Shown here: positions 51,907-60,079 of the stretch, in pieces | How positions within the stretch are numbered: position 1 is the stretch's first letter | Layout of the letters: each line of letters starts with the position of its first letter | Origin: Haloterrigena salina JCM 13891 | GTDB taxonomy: Archaea > Halobacteriota > Halobacteria > Halobacteriales > Natrialbaceae | DNA: 64,000 nt | NCBI RefSeq assembly: GCF_000337495.1 | Contig: NZ_AOIS01000036.1 | Location: 1 to 64,000 of the forward strand | Direction of reading: 5' to 3' | Made by a program: the position numbers and the translations under genes | Notes under the pieces: generated by a model | What the model saw: the letters and a program-made list of their open reading frames with translations, nothing else | The model's database searches: none | Told to the model about the DNA's origin: nothing

Positions 51907-53514
51907 ATGCCTCCTGAACATCGGCCCGCTGATCGATGCTCGAACGACCGAACGACCGATGATGACGACGGCGACGCGAACCGATCGGTCGAGCAAGGCG
52001 ATCGGGAGTCGACCGCGTCGACCGCGCTCGACCGACGCGACGTGCTCGGGACCGGCACCGTCGCGGCGGGGGCGCTTCTCGGCGGCTGTATCGGTGGTTC
52101 CGAATCGTCCGGTACCGCCTCGGTCGACGAGCGACACCCGGGATTCCGATCGCTCGAGAACGAGGTCGCCGACCGCTCCCTGCCGGTCGAGGGCGAGCTC
52201 CCGTCGTGGCTGGAGGGAACGCTGCTGCGAACCGGACCGGCGAAATTCGAGGTCGGCGACCGGCACCTGCGTCACTGGTTCGACGGCTTCGCGATGCTCC
52301 ACCGGTTCGCGATCGACGACGGCGCCGTGACGTACTCGAACCGATTCCTCGAGACGCGAGCGTACGAGCACGCGACGGACGAGGGGGAACTCGGCTACCG
52401 CGAATTCGCCACGGATCCCTGTCGACGGATCTGGGAGCGGTTCTTCACGTTGTTCTCCGACACGACGACCGACAACGCGAACGTCAGCGTCGCGACTCAC
52501 GCCGACCGGTTCCGTGCGATGACCGAGACCCCCATACCGGTCGAGTTCGATCCGGAGACGCTCGAGACGCTGGGCGTCGTCGCCGACGGGACCGACCTCG
52601 GTGACCTGACGACCGCGCACCCCCACCGGGACGACGGGGAGACGATCAACTACGTGACGGACCTCTCGCGGACGAGCGAGTACCGGGTGTTCCGGATGCC
52701 CGACGGCGAGCACGAGCGGGACGTCTTCGCTACCGTCTCCCGGGACCGGCCGGCGTACATGCACAGTTTCGGGTTGACCGACCGGTACGTGATCCTCGCG
52801 GAGTTTCCCTTCGTCGTCGACCCGCTCGAGTTCCTCGTGCGGGATCGGCCGTTCATCGAGAACTACGAGTGGGTTCCCGATCGGGGGACGCGATTCCTCG
52901 TGATCGAGCGCGCAACTGGAGAGGTGGTTAGTACACACGAGACGGACGCGTTCTTCGCGTTTCACCACGTCAACGCCTTCGAGGACGGGGACGATATCGT
53001 CGTCGACGTCGTCGCCTACGACGACGCCTCGATCGTCGAGGACCTCTACCTCGAGGAGATTCGATCGGAGGGGTACTCGCCCGACGGGGGACGACTCGAT
53101 CGGTTTCGGCTCGGTGAGACGGTTGCTCGGGAGGCGCTCTACGAGGGACCGATCGAGTTGCCCGGGATCAACTATGACCGGGTGAACGCCGAACCGTACC
53201 GGTACGCCTACGGCGTGGGGAACCGGGAGAACCCGCCGCGGGACGTTCCGAACACGCTGGTCAAGGTCGACGTCGAGACCGGCGCCGCGAGCGAGTGGGA
53301 GGAACCGGGAACCTACGCCGGCGAACCGGTCTTCGTCGAATCGCCCGACGCGACTGCCGAGGACGACGGCGTGATCCTGTCGGTCGTCCTCGACGCGGCC
53401 GCGGAACGGTCGTTTCTGCTCGTTCTCGATGCCGGGACGTTCGAGGAACTGGCGCGAGCGCCGGCGCCCCACCACATTCCACTGGGCTTCCACGGGATTT
53501 TCGCCGACCTGTAG
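51907..53514 (+). CDS. Secreted lipoprotein of the carotenoid cleavage oxygenase (RPE65/BCO) family
   Basis: 535 residues from ATG 51907. A Tat-like leader (RRDVLGTGTVAAGALLGGC) ends in a lipobox cysteine near residue 62, so it should be exported and lipid-anchored. The seven-bladed propeller enzyme body follows, starting RSLENEVADRSLPVEGELPSWLEGTLLRTGPAKFE. The four iron-binding histidines fit TTAHPH, AYMHSFGLT, FAFHHVN and PLGFHG. It splits carotenoids by O2, e.g. beta-carotene to retinal. An exported location is unusual for this family. It is preceded by the Bat-type regulator. Confidence 0.88.
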   Translation: MPPEHRPADRCSNDRTTDDDDGDANRSVEQGDRESTASTALDRRDVLGTGTVAAGALLGGCIGGSESSGTASVDERHPGFRSLENEVADRSLPVEGELPSWLEGTLLRTGPAKFEVGDRHLRHWFDGFAMLHRFAIDDGAVTYSNRFLETRAYEHATDEGELGYREFATDPCRRIWERFFTLFSDTTTDNANVSVATHADRFRAMTETPIPVEFDPETLETLGVVADGTDLGDLTTAHPHRDDGETINYVTDLSRTSEYRVFRMPDGEHERDVFATVSRDRPAYMHSFGLTDRYVILAEFPFVVDPLEFLVRDRPFIENYEWVPDRGTRFLVIERATGEVVSTHETDAFFAFHHVNAFEDGDDIVVDVVAYDDASIVEDLYLEEIRSEGYSPDGGRLDRFRLGETVAREALYEGPIELPGINYDRVNAEPYRYAYGVGNRENPPRDVPNTLVKVDVETGAASEWEEPGTYAGEPVFVESPDATAEDDGVILSVVLDAAAERSFLLVLDAGTFEELARAPAPHHIPLGFHGIFADL

Positions 53515-53542
53515 CGGCCCGGGAAGCCGCTCTCGTCTGTCG

Positions 53543-54979
53543 TCAGTTCCCGATCTCGATCGCTCCTCGCATGCTCCGGGGATGGACCTGACAGTAGTAC
53601 TCCGCCATCTCCTCGCTGGCCGTGAACGTGACCGTCTGCGTGGCCCCTTCCTCGCCGACGAACTCGGAGGCGAGGAGGTCCTCGCCGTTCCCGTTCTGGA
53701 TCGCGAAGTTATGCTGCAGCCCGTCGGCGTTCTCCCAGATCAGGGTGTACTCGGTCCCGGCCTCGAGCTGGAGGGTCGGATTCTCCTCGCCCGCGACGGG
53801 CTCGGGCGCTGCACCCCGCCAGGCCGACGCCTCGCCGAGTAGCCGGAAGTCGGCGTCTCCGCTCCCCGATTCCTCGGCGTCCGAGGTCGCTTCGTCGTCC
53901 CGTCCGGGAAACTCCCAGTCTGCGAACGGACCCTCGACGATTTCGTCTTGTTCCCACATCGCGTGGATGAACGGCTGGGTCTCGCCGTTCGGCAGTTCCA
54001 TCGCGGTCGGCACCGGGTCGTAGACGGGGCCGTCGGGCGTCGGCCTGATCGGCAGGACGACGCCGTGCGTGTGGTGGACTTGCCCGGCGATCGTCCCGTC
54101 CGGCGCCAGCGGCAGTTCCTCGTCTACGGCCATCCGGTATCGCTCGTCGCGGACCGTCTGGGTCGTCATGAAGTGGATGACGCGGAACCCGTCCTCGGTC
54201 GCCACCTCGCCGTTGATCCGGACGTCGCCGACCCCCCACGACGCGCCGTAGGTGTACACCCGAGGGAACAGCGGCGAACCGGTCCCCGTGATCCCGTGCA
54301 GCCAGCCGCCCGACAGGATGCCGCCGCCGGTCTCGTAGCCCGGAATCGGCGGCTGCACGACGTGGTCGTGCTCGAGTTCGTACTCGTTGCCCGCCGGATC
54401 GGTAAACCGTGCGCTGAGGTCGACCGCGTCGCTCGTATCGCCGGGCTCGCCGGGAAGATCGTACGGCTGCCGATCCCCGTAGGTGATCTCGAACGAGCCG
54501 CTCGTCACCTCGGCCTCGTCGCTGTACAGCGTCGGTTCGGTGAATCGTTCCTGTGCGATCCCGGCCGACTCACCGTCCTCGATCGGTTCGCGGGCCTCCT
54601 CCGGTGCGGCCACCAGCGGTGGCAGATCCTGCAGGAGCTGCGGGATGGCCTCGTCCAGCGGCTCGGGGAACCCCTTGGCCTGTTCGATGCGCGACTCGAG
54701 CAGATCGCTCCCCCGCCGCGGGGCGTCCGGCGTTCCGAACACCTGCGGGCTCAGTCGCCGTTCGCCGGGAAGAACCCAGTAGACGGCGTTTCCCGACTCC
54801 TGTCGAACCGTGACATCGCGACTCGAGTCGGCGGTTCCACCGCCTTCCTCCTGCCGGGTGACCGTCGATCCGTGCGCTGCTCCGATTCCGCCCACGAGCG
54901 CCCCGAGCGTCGTCGCGCCACCGGCCGCGAGCACCGATCGCCGCGCTACGTTATCGTTCGAATCGTTCTTGTTTGCCAT
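53543..54979 (-). CDS. Tat-exported protein with a C-terminal cupredoxin (blue-copper) domain
   Basis: 478 residues. Tat signal near residues 13-32 (RRSVLAAGGATTLGALVGG). A large N-terminal region (about 60-370) of mostly beta strands has no known family. The C-terminal 100 residues form a cupredoxin, with copper ligands H in GLQHNFAI, C in YYCQVH, H in CQVHP and M in RSMRGAI. It could pass electrons outside the cell. It is convergent with the carotenoid oxygenase (28 bases apart). Confidence 0.82.
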   Translation of the reverse strand: MANKNDSNDNVARRSVLAAGGATTLGALVGGIGAAHGSTVTRQEEGGGTADSSRDVTVRQESGNAVYWVLPGERRLSPQVFGTPDAPRRGSDLLESRIEQAKGFPEPLDEAIPQLLQDLPPLVAAPEEAREPIEDGESAGIAQERFTEPTLYSDEAEVTSGSFEITYGDRQPYDLPGEPGDTSDAVDLSARFTDPAGNEYELEHDHVVQPPIPGYETGGGILSGGWLHGITGTGSPLFPRVYTYGASWGVGDVRINGEVATEDGFRVIHFMTTQTVRDERYRMAVDEELPLAPDGTIAGQVHHTHGVVLPIRPTPDGPVYDPVPTAMELPNGETQPFIHAMWEQDEIVEGPFADWEFPGRDDEATSDAEESGSGDADFRLLGEASAWRGAAPEPVAGEENPTLQLEAGTEYTLIWENADGLQHNFAIQNGNGEDLLASEFVGEEGATQTVTFTASEEMAEYYCQVHPRSMRGAIEIGN

Positions 54980-55273
54980 CTGTTACCACATGTGGTCCGT
55001 GGAGATCGGAGCAAAGAATGGGACGAATCGTTGTGGCACGGCAAACGCTCATTCCCGTAAGGCTTTAGCGGGATGTTTCGCTCGCGCGGGCGATCTAAGG
55101 CGCGATTGGACGGACTAATCCGCTCTTATCGATCGGACGCCGATCGGAACGGTGTCGTCGCGATCGATACCGACGACGGCGCACCAGGGTCCGATCGCGT
55201 CGAACGGAACCCGATCCGCGCTCGTGGCTTCGGGTCGAACTGCGGCCGAAAACAGCGCGCTCGGCGAGAGCCG

Positions 55274-55630
55274 TTAGAACGTGATGATCTCGTAGTCGTC
55301 GTCGACCATCGAACGGACGCTGGGGTGGCCCTCGTTCTCGTCGATACGGACGAGTCCCTGGTCCTCGACGGCGTCGTCGACGCCGAACGCCCCGGCGCAG
55401 TAGTCACAGACGGCCGCTTCGTCCTGCACGGACTCGTAGAGGTCGTGGTAGTCGTGGTCCTCGTCCTCCAACTCCTCGACCCACTGGGTGCCGGCGCCGT
55501 CGAAGATGAGTTCGAGTTCGTCTTCGTCGTTCTCGGCGAACTCCTTTGCCGCCTCGAGCCCGTTGACGAGTCGACCGGTGTCGGCGTGCGATTCGGTGCC
55601 CGCGAGAATGACGATGGCTGCGTTTACCAT
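55274..55630 (-). CDS. DsrE-family (sulfur-relay fold) protein
   Basis: 118 residues from ATG 55630 (MVNAAIVILAGTESHADTGRLVNGL). DsrE/TusD fold: VILAGTESHADTGRLVNGLEAAKEFA, LELIFDGAGTQWVEEL and AAVCDYCAGAFGV with a CxxC pair near residue 79. The Cys pair could carry persulfide sulfur. Role unknown in this context. Confidence 0.85.
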   Translation of the reverse strand: MVNAAIVILAGTESHADTGRLVNGLEAAKEFAENDEDELELIFDGAGTQWVEELEDEDHDYHDLYESVQDEAAVCDYCAGAFGVDDAVEDQGLVRIDENEGHPSVRSMVDDDYEIITF

Positions 55631-55735
55631 TACATGTGAACGCAGGCCATCCGCGGATAAAACGGACCGGCGGGCGTGTGTGCCCGCTGCAACATCGCCG
55701 GAGACCACTCGATCCGTGCCGGTCCGATCCGCTAT

Positions 55736-57334
55736 TTAGTGGTCGTGACGATGATCGTGGTCGTGTCCGTGGCCGTGGCTGTGATCGTGTCCGTGGCCGT
55801 GGCTGTGATCGTGTCCGTGGCCGTGGCTGTGATCGTGTCCGTGGCCGTGGCTGTGATCGTGCCCGCCGCGGGTGAACTGCCCCGAGAACGCCCGCTGGAC
55901 GACCTCCGAGAGCGCGGGATGGATGTGCACTGACTCGCGGATGTCTCGAACCGTTCCCGAGCCGGCCGTCATCGCGACGACGACCTCCTCGATCAAATTA
56001 GAGGCCTCCGGGCCGACGATGTGACAGCCGAGGATCTCTCCCTCGAGGGAGATGAGCGGCTTGACCATCCCCTCGACCTTCATCGCCGAGCCGCGGGCGG
56101 TGTCCTCGTACCGGTACGTGCGCTTGGCGTAGTCGCGGTCGGCGGCCTGCAGTTCCGCCTCCGTGGCGCCGACGCCGGCGACCTCCGGCGAGGAGAAGAC
56201 GGCGAAGGGCATCGCGTCGTAGTCGACCGGCTCGAGGCCGTCGCCGAAGAGGTTGCGAACGACGGCCCGGGCTTCGTGGTTGGCGTTGTGCTTGAGCAGG
56301 TACTCGCCGACGATGTCGCCCAGCGCCCAGACCCCGTCGGCGCTCGTCCGCAGGTACTCGTCCGTCTCGACGAACCCCAGCTCGTCCGTCTCGATCCCCG
56401 CCGCGCTCGCGTTCAGCGTATCGGTGTTCGGAACGCGCCCGGTGGCGACGAGCAGTTCGTCGCCGGTGACGGAGAGCCGCTCGGCCGCGCCCTCGCCGCG
56501 TTCTGGCGCCGGATACGGCGTCGACCCCGGCTCCGCTCCCGTCTCCGATTCCGCTTCCGGTTCGGAGTCGGCCGCCGGATACGGCCGCGCGTCGACGGTC
56601 ACCTCGCCGTCGGACTCCGAGACGGCCGTGGCCTCGTAGCCCGTGTACACGTCGTACCGGTCCGCGAGTCGCTCCGTGAACTCGGCGGCGACCGCCGCGT
56701 CGGCGTCCGGAAGCAGGTGCGGGCGCCGCCCGATAATCGAGACGTCGCTCCCGAACGCTCCGAAGAAGTGGCCCAACTCCGCCGCGATATAGCCGCCGCC
56801 GACGATGACGAGGTGTTCCGGCGGCTCCTCGAGTCGGAGCGCCTCCCGGCTCGTCAGGTAGTCGGTGTCCTCGATGCCGTCGACCTGAGGGACGCCGGGA
56901 CGGGTGCCGGCCGCGACGAGGACCGTTTCGGCGGTCAGGCGCTCGCCGTCGTGATCCCCGCCCGAGAGTTCGACGGTTCGCTCGTCGACGAACTCCCCCT
57001 CCGCCCGGTAGAGGTCGTGATCCGAGGAGGACTCGAGCCCCCGGCGGATCGACTCCGAGCTTCCGGCGACGTCCTCGTTGACCTCGCGGACGATGTCGGC
57101 GAAGGCGACGTCATCGACCGTCGTCTCGATGCCGAACTCCTCGGCGCGCTCGACTGTCTCGAGTACCTCCGCGCGGTACAATAGCTGCTTCGAAGGGATA
57201 CAGCCGCGGTTGAGGCAGGTCCCGCCGAGCCGCCCCTTCTCGACGACGGCGACCGACTGACCGCGCCCTGCGGCCGCGTTCGCGACGTCGAGCCCCGATC
57301 CCGAACCGACGACCAGGAAATCGTACTCCTCCAT
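55736..57334 (-). CDS. Dihydrolipoamide dehydrogenase/mercuric-reductase-like flavoenzyme with a histidine-repeat tail
   Basis: 532 residues from ATG 57334 (MEEYDFLVVGSGSGLDVANA). FAD motif GSGSGLDVANAAAGRG near residue 10, redox disulfide C40-C45 in GGTCLNRGCIPSK, NAD motif VIVGGGYIAAELGHFFGAFG near 177, and the C-terminal dimer domain with HIHPALSEVVQRAF. The NAD and interface regions are lpd-like, not merA-like (no N-terminal HMA domain). The last ~45 residues are four exact copies of an eight-residue His/Asp/Ser/Gly unit plus extra His-Asp pairs, absent from normal Lpd. It may bind Ni, Zn, Cu or Hg. Upstream frames are not convincing starts. Confidence 0.88.
   Translation of the reverse strand: MEEYDFLVVGSGSGLDVANAAAGRGQSVAVVEKGRLGGTCLNRGCIPSKQLLYRAEVLETVERAEEFGIETTVDDVAFADIVREVNEDVAGSSESIRRGLESSSDHDLYRAEGEFVDERTVELSGGDHDGERLTAETVLVAAGTRPGVPQVDGIEDTDYLTSREALRLEEPPEHLVIVGGGYIAAELGHFFGAFGSDVSIIGRRPHLLPDADAAVAAEFTERLADRYDVYTGYEATAVSESDGEVTVDARPYPAADSEPEAESETGAEPGSTPYPAPERGEGAAERLSVTGDELLVATGRVPNTDTLNASAAGIETDELGFVETDEYLRTSADGVWALGDIVGEYLLKHNANHEARAVVRNLFGDGLEPVDYDAMPFAVFSSPEVAGVGATEAELQAADRDYAKRTYRYEDTARGSAMKVEGMVKPLISLEGEILGCHIVGPEASNLIEEVVVAMTAGSGTVRDIRESVHIHPALSEVVQRAFSGQFTRGGHDHSHGHGHDHSHGHGHDHSHGHGHDHSHGHGHDHDHRHDH
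55763..55858. repeat. Four perfect 24-bp tandem repeats
   Basis: Unit starts are 55763, 55787, 55811 and 55835, all identical. Read on the minus strand each unit encodes eight residues alternating His with Asp/Ser/Gly. They lie in the last part of the flavoenzyme gene. Confidence 0.95.
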
Positions 57335-57476
57335 GCGCCGAACTCCGGTGCCGGTCGTAATGAAGGCCGGGCCGGAATGCACGGGACGTGCACGTTCACT
57401 GCGGCCTGCGGAGTCTCGTCCCTGCTCCCGAGTGGCACCCGTCTCGAGGATCGCACCGCCTCGGATCCGGCTCCCC

Positions 57477-58181
57477 CTACAGTAACGCCGACAGCGCGAG
57501 CACGACGGCGGCGGCGAGAGCGGGATAGTCGAGTCGCGAGAGCGACAGCGCGGGCAGGGTGGGATTCCAGGCGAAACACCGCGCCTGCATGGCGAGCGCG
57601 AGGCGATCGGCTCGGTCGAACGCCCGCGAGAGGCCCAACAGTCCCAGCGTACTCGCGCGGTCGACGGCGCTTCGCTGGTCGCCAAGCCGCGCCGCCATCG
57701 CGTCGCTGATCGTCCGCAGATCGGCCTGCAGGACCGGCAGGAACCGGAAGACGAGCGCGACGCCGATCCCGAGGAGCTGGCCCGGTTTCCCTGGAATCGT
57801 CCGCTGGATCGCGGCGCGAGAGTCCCGGACCGTCGTCGAACGGACGTACGCCGCGCTAACGAGCAGGACGAGCAGGACGCGGTAGCTCGCCCGCGCGGAG
57901 GCGAGGCCGTCCGCGAGGTCGAGCCAGGGCGAACCGAACGTGAGCGCCGCGAGTACCGGTGCGAGCGAGAGGAAGAGCAGGGCGAAGCGATAGGCGGACA
58001 GCGTCTCGAGGAGCGGAACGCGAGCGCTAAGCAGGATCGTCGCGGCGACGGCGGTGAGCGCGACCAGTGCCCGCGGGCTCGTGTGGGCCAGCGCGGTCGC
58101 GGCGAACCCGAACTGGACGGCCAGCTTCGAGCGGGGGTCGAGCCGGTGGGCGAGCGTGTCGTCGGGGTCGTAGGTGAGCAT
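57477..58181 (-). CDS. bioN: Energy-coupling factor transporter transmembrane protein (EcfT/BioN)
   Basis: 234 residues with about five membrane segments and the EcfT coupling helices, including RTIPGKPGQLLGIGVALVFRFLPVLQADLRTISDAM near residue 128 and LGLLGLSRAFDRADRLALAMQARCF near 180 (Ala-Arg-Gly-like motifs). With BioM it drives biotin uptake by BioY. It is the last gene of bioY-bioM-bioN, 50 bases after bioM. Confidence 0.9.
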   Translation of the reverse strand: MLTYDPDDTLAHRLDPRSKLAVQFGFAATALAHTSPRALVALTAVAATILLSARVPLLETLSAYRFALLFLSLAPVLAALTFGSPWLDLADGLASARASYRVLLVLLVSAAYVRSTTVRDSRAAIQRTIPGKPGQLLGIGVALVFRFLPVLQADLRTISDAMAARLGDQRSAVDRASTLGLLGLSRAFDRADRLALAMQARCFAWNPTLPALSLSRLDYPALAAAVVLALSALL

Positions 58182-58231
58182 CGTCGGGATCGGTGGTCTG
58201 GCGGCGGCAGTGATCGTCGCGCCGCGTGCGG

Positions 58232-58936
58232 TCAGCGCTCCGGCACTCGAACCTCGAAATCCGACAGCGCCTCGAGCGCGCGGTCGGGCGCGTCGTCGAC
58301 GGCGACCGCGCCGTCCCGCATGGCGACGACGCGGTCGGCCAGGTCGAGCACGTCTCTGAGGTCGTGGGTCGCGAGCAGGATCCCGGTTCCGCCGTCCGAG
58401 AGCGCCTCGAGTCGCGAGAGGACGGATCGGCGGGCCGGGTCGTCCAGTCCGGTGAACGGTTCGTCCAGGACGAGATGCGTGGGTTCCATCGAGAGCGCGC
58501 CGGCGATGGCCACGCGGGACTGCTCGCCCCCCGAGAGCGCGTCGATCCGCTCGTCCCCGCGACCGGCCATGTTGACGGCTTCGAGGGCGTCGGCCACCCG
58601 GCGGTCGATCTCGGCGCGCTCGAGGCCGAGGTTCTCGGGGCCGAAGGCGACGTCGGCGCCGATCGTCGCGGCGACGAACTGGTCCCGTGGGTGCTGGAAG
58701 ACCATGCCGACGCTCGAGCGGGCGGCGACGAGGTCCTCGGTGACTGGGGTCCCGTCGATCAGTACTTTCCCCGCATTGGGCGTCACCAGCCCGTTACAGT
58801 GGCGCAGCAGGGTCGTCTTGCCGCTCCCGTTGGCGCCCGCGAGGACGACGAACTCGCCGTCCGCGATCGACAGCGAGACGTCCTCGAGGACGGGCACGTC
58901 GTCGAAGGCGTAGGTGACGGACCGGAACTCGATCAT
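58232..58936 (-). CDS. bioM: Energy-coupling factor ATPase (BioM)
   Basis: 234 residues of ABC ATPase: Walker A GANGSGKTTLLRH near residue 34, Q-loop FQHPRDQFVA near 77, signature LSGGEQSRVAIAGAL near 134, Walker B HLVLDEPFTGLDD near 155, and H-loop THDLRD near 190. It powers the ECF biotin transporter with BioN and BioY. Start at ATG 58936, 40 bases after bioY. Confidence 0.93.
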   Translation of the reverse strand: MIEFRSVTYAFDDVPVLEDVSLSIADGEFVVLAGANGSGKTTLLRHCNGLVTPNAGKVLIDGTPVTEDLVAARSSVGMVFQHPRDQFVAATIGADVAFGPENLGLERAEIDRRVADALEAVNMAGRGDERIDALSGGEQSRVAIAGALSMEPTHLVLDEPFTGLDDPARRSVLSRLEALSDGGTGILLATHDLRDVLDLADRVVAMRDGAVAVDDAPDRALEALSDFEVRVPER

Positions 58937-58976
58937 CGTGCCCTCGCTGGCGAGGTCGAAAGGGCTGTGCGCGCGA

Positions 58977-59564
58977 TCACGATCCGACCGGTTCGAGCCG
59001 CCCGCTCTCGACGATGGCGATCGCAGCGATCATCTTGACCAGTTCGGCGGGAACGAACGGGAGCGCGTAGCCGGCGATCGCCTCCCAGGGCTCGAGGGCC
59101 TGGAGCCAGGCCGCGTACGCCGTCCCCATGGCGTAGATGAGGATCGTCGCGGCGACGAGCGCGGCGACGACGATCGGCAGGGGGACGTCGGCGGGATTTC
59201 GGAGGTCGGTGCCCCGGTGGACGACGGCGCCGATCAGCGCCGCCGCGAGCGGATACGACCAGAGGTAGCCCGCGGTGTTTCCGACGAGGGGACCGAATCC
59301 GGCCTCCATCCCGGAGAAGACCGGGAGACCGGCCGCGCCGGCGGTCAGGTAGAGGAGCATCGAGACGGCCCCCCAGACCGGTCCCAAGACGAGGCCGGCG
59401 AGAAAGACGAACAGGACCTGCAGCGTGATCGGCGCCGGCGAAAACGGGTACGGGATCGTCACGAATATCGACGCCCCCACCAGCGCCGCCAGCACCGCCG
59501 CGCGAGCGAACTGCCGGACGACGTCCCCGTCGACGAGATCGACCGTCTCTCGATTCGTTGCCAT
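58977..59564 (-). CDS. bioY: Biotin-binding ECF S component BioY
   Basis: 195 residues from ATG 59564 (MATNRETVDLVDGDVVRQFAR). About six membrane helices, with family motifs FPYPFSPAPITLQVLFVFLAGLVLGP-type loop near residue 35 and a C-terminal GYALPFVPAELVKMIAAIAI. BioY is the substrate-binding part of the biotin ECF transporter. The BirA-like site 13 bases upstream of the ATG suggests regulation by biotin status. Confidence 0.93.
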   Translation of the reverse strand: MATNRETVDLVDGDVVRQFARAAVLAALVGASIFVTIPYPFSPAPITLQVLFVFLAGLVLGPVWGAVSMLLYLTAGAAGLPVFSGMEAGFGPLVGNTAGYLWSYPLAAALIGAVVHRGTDLRNPADVPLPIVVAALVAATILIYAMGTAYAAWLQALEPWEAIAGYALPFVPAELVKMIAAIAIVESGRLEPVGS

Positions 59565-60079
59565 ACCACTCCCACTCTCGTAAACCAAGTTCAACACTTC
59601 GGTTTCCGAGGGTGCAGGCGATCAACAGGGTGACATCTCCGCGCGGTGGGACGGATCCCGATCCGCCGGGAGGGACCGAAATAGCCCGATTCCTCTCCGG
59701 AAACTGATGCTTCGAGGCGAATCCGGCGCGATCGAGGCCCGAACGCGTCCGAAATAGCCGCTCCCTCGAGAGCGTCGCTCCGGTGGAAGACGCCGCGCTC
59801 GAGGGGAGTAATCGGGGATTGTATCCGATTACTAACCGAAACGACCCGCTGGCCTTATGCGCTCTTTCGCTCCCGTGATAGAAAGCTGATGTCATCCGTA
59901 CGTAGCCGGTTCGGACCGAGGAGCGATCGGGAACCGAGACGCGGCCAGCGGCCGACTCGCGAACGGCGGGAACGTGACGGTCCCAGGGGCCCCAGAGGCC
60001 GTTCGAACCGCGACCGCTGCGCTGCACGCGGGAGCCGAGTGACTCGCTCGAGCGGTCGGACCGGCAGGAGCGTCGAGCC
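59565..60079. other. 515-base divergent gap between bioY and the Gln-repeat exoprotein
   Basis: Contains the BirA-like operator (59577-59610), a small hairpin CGGATC-CC-GATCCG (59652-59665), and the direct repeat CCGAAATAGCC at 59676-59686 and 59749-59759. A TATA-like CCTTATGC (59851-59858) lies about 220 bases before the exoprotein ATG. An Arg-rich 64-codon frame (59889-60083) overlapping that ATG was not accepted as a gene. Confidence 0.5.
59577..59610. promoter_or_regulatory. BirA-like biotin operator upstream of bioY
   Basis: CTCGTAAACC (59577-59586), 14 bases, GGTTTCCGAG (59601-59610): arms complementary at nine of ten positions. The GTAAACC-N14-GGTTT pattern is that of the known BirA (biotin repressor) site, TTGTAAACC-N14/15-GGTTTACAA, recorded for bacteria and archaea. 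It begins 13 bases before the bioY ATG. Confidence 0.75.

Noticed and set aside
50767-53493. 908-codon open frame on the minus strand
   Set aside because: Antisense to GH15, the Bat-type regulator and the carotenoid oxygenase, all of which have clear family motifs. Its own translation is Arg/Val-rich without domains, a common GC-rich shadow.
55763-55858. Tandem repeats considered as a CRISPR array
   Set aside because: 24-bp units are directly adjacent with no spacers, and in frame with the flavoenzyme gene.
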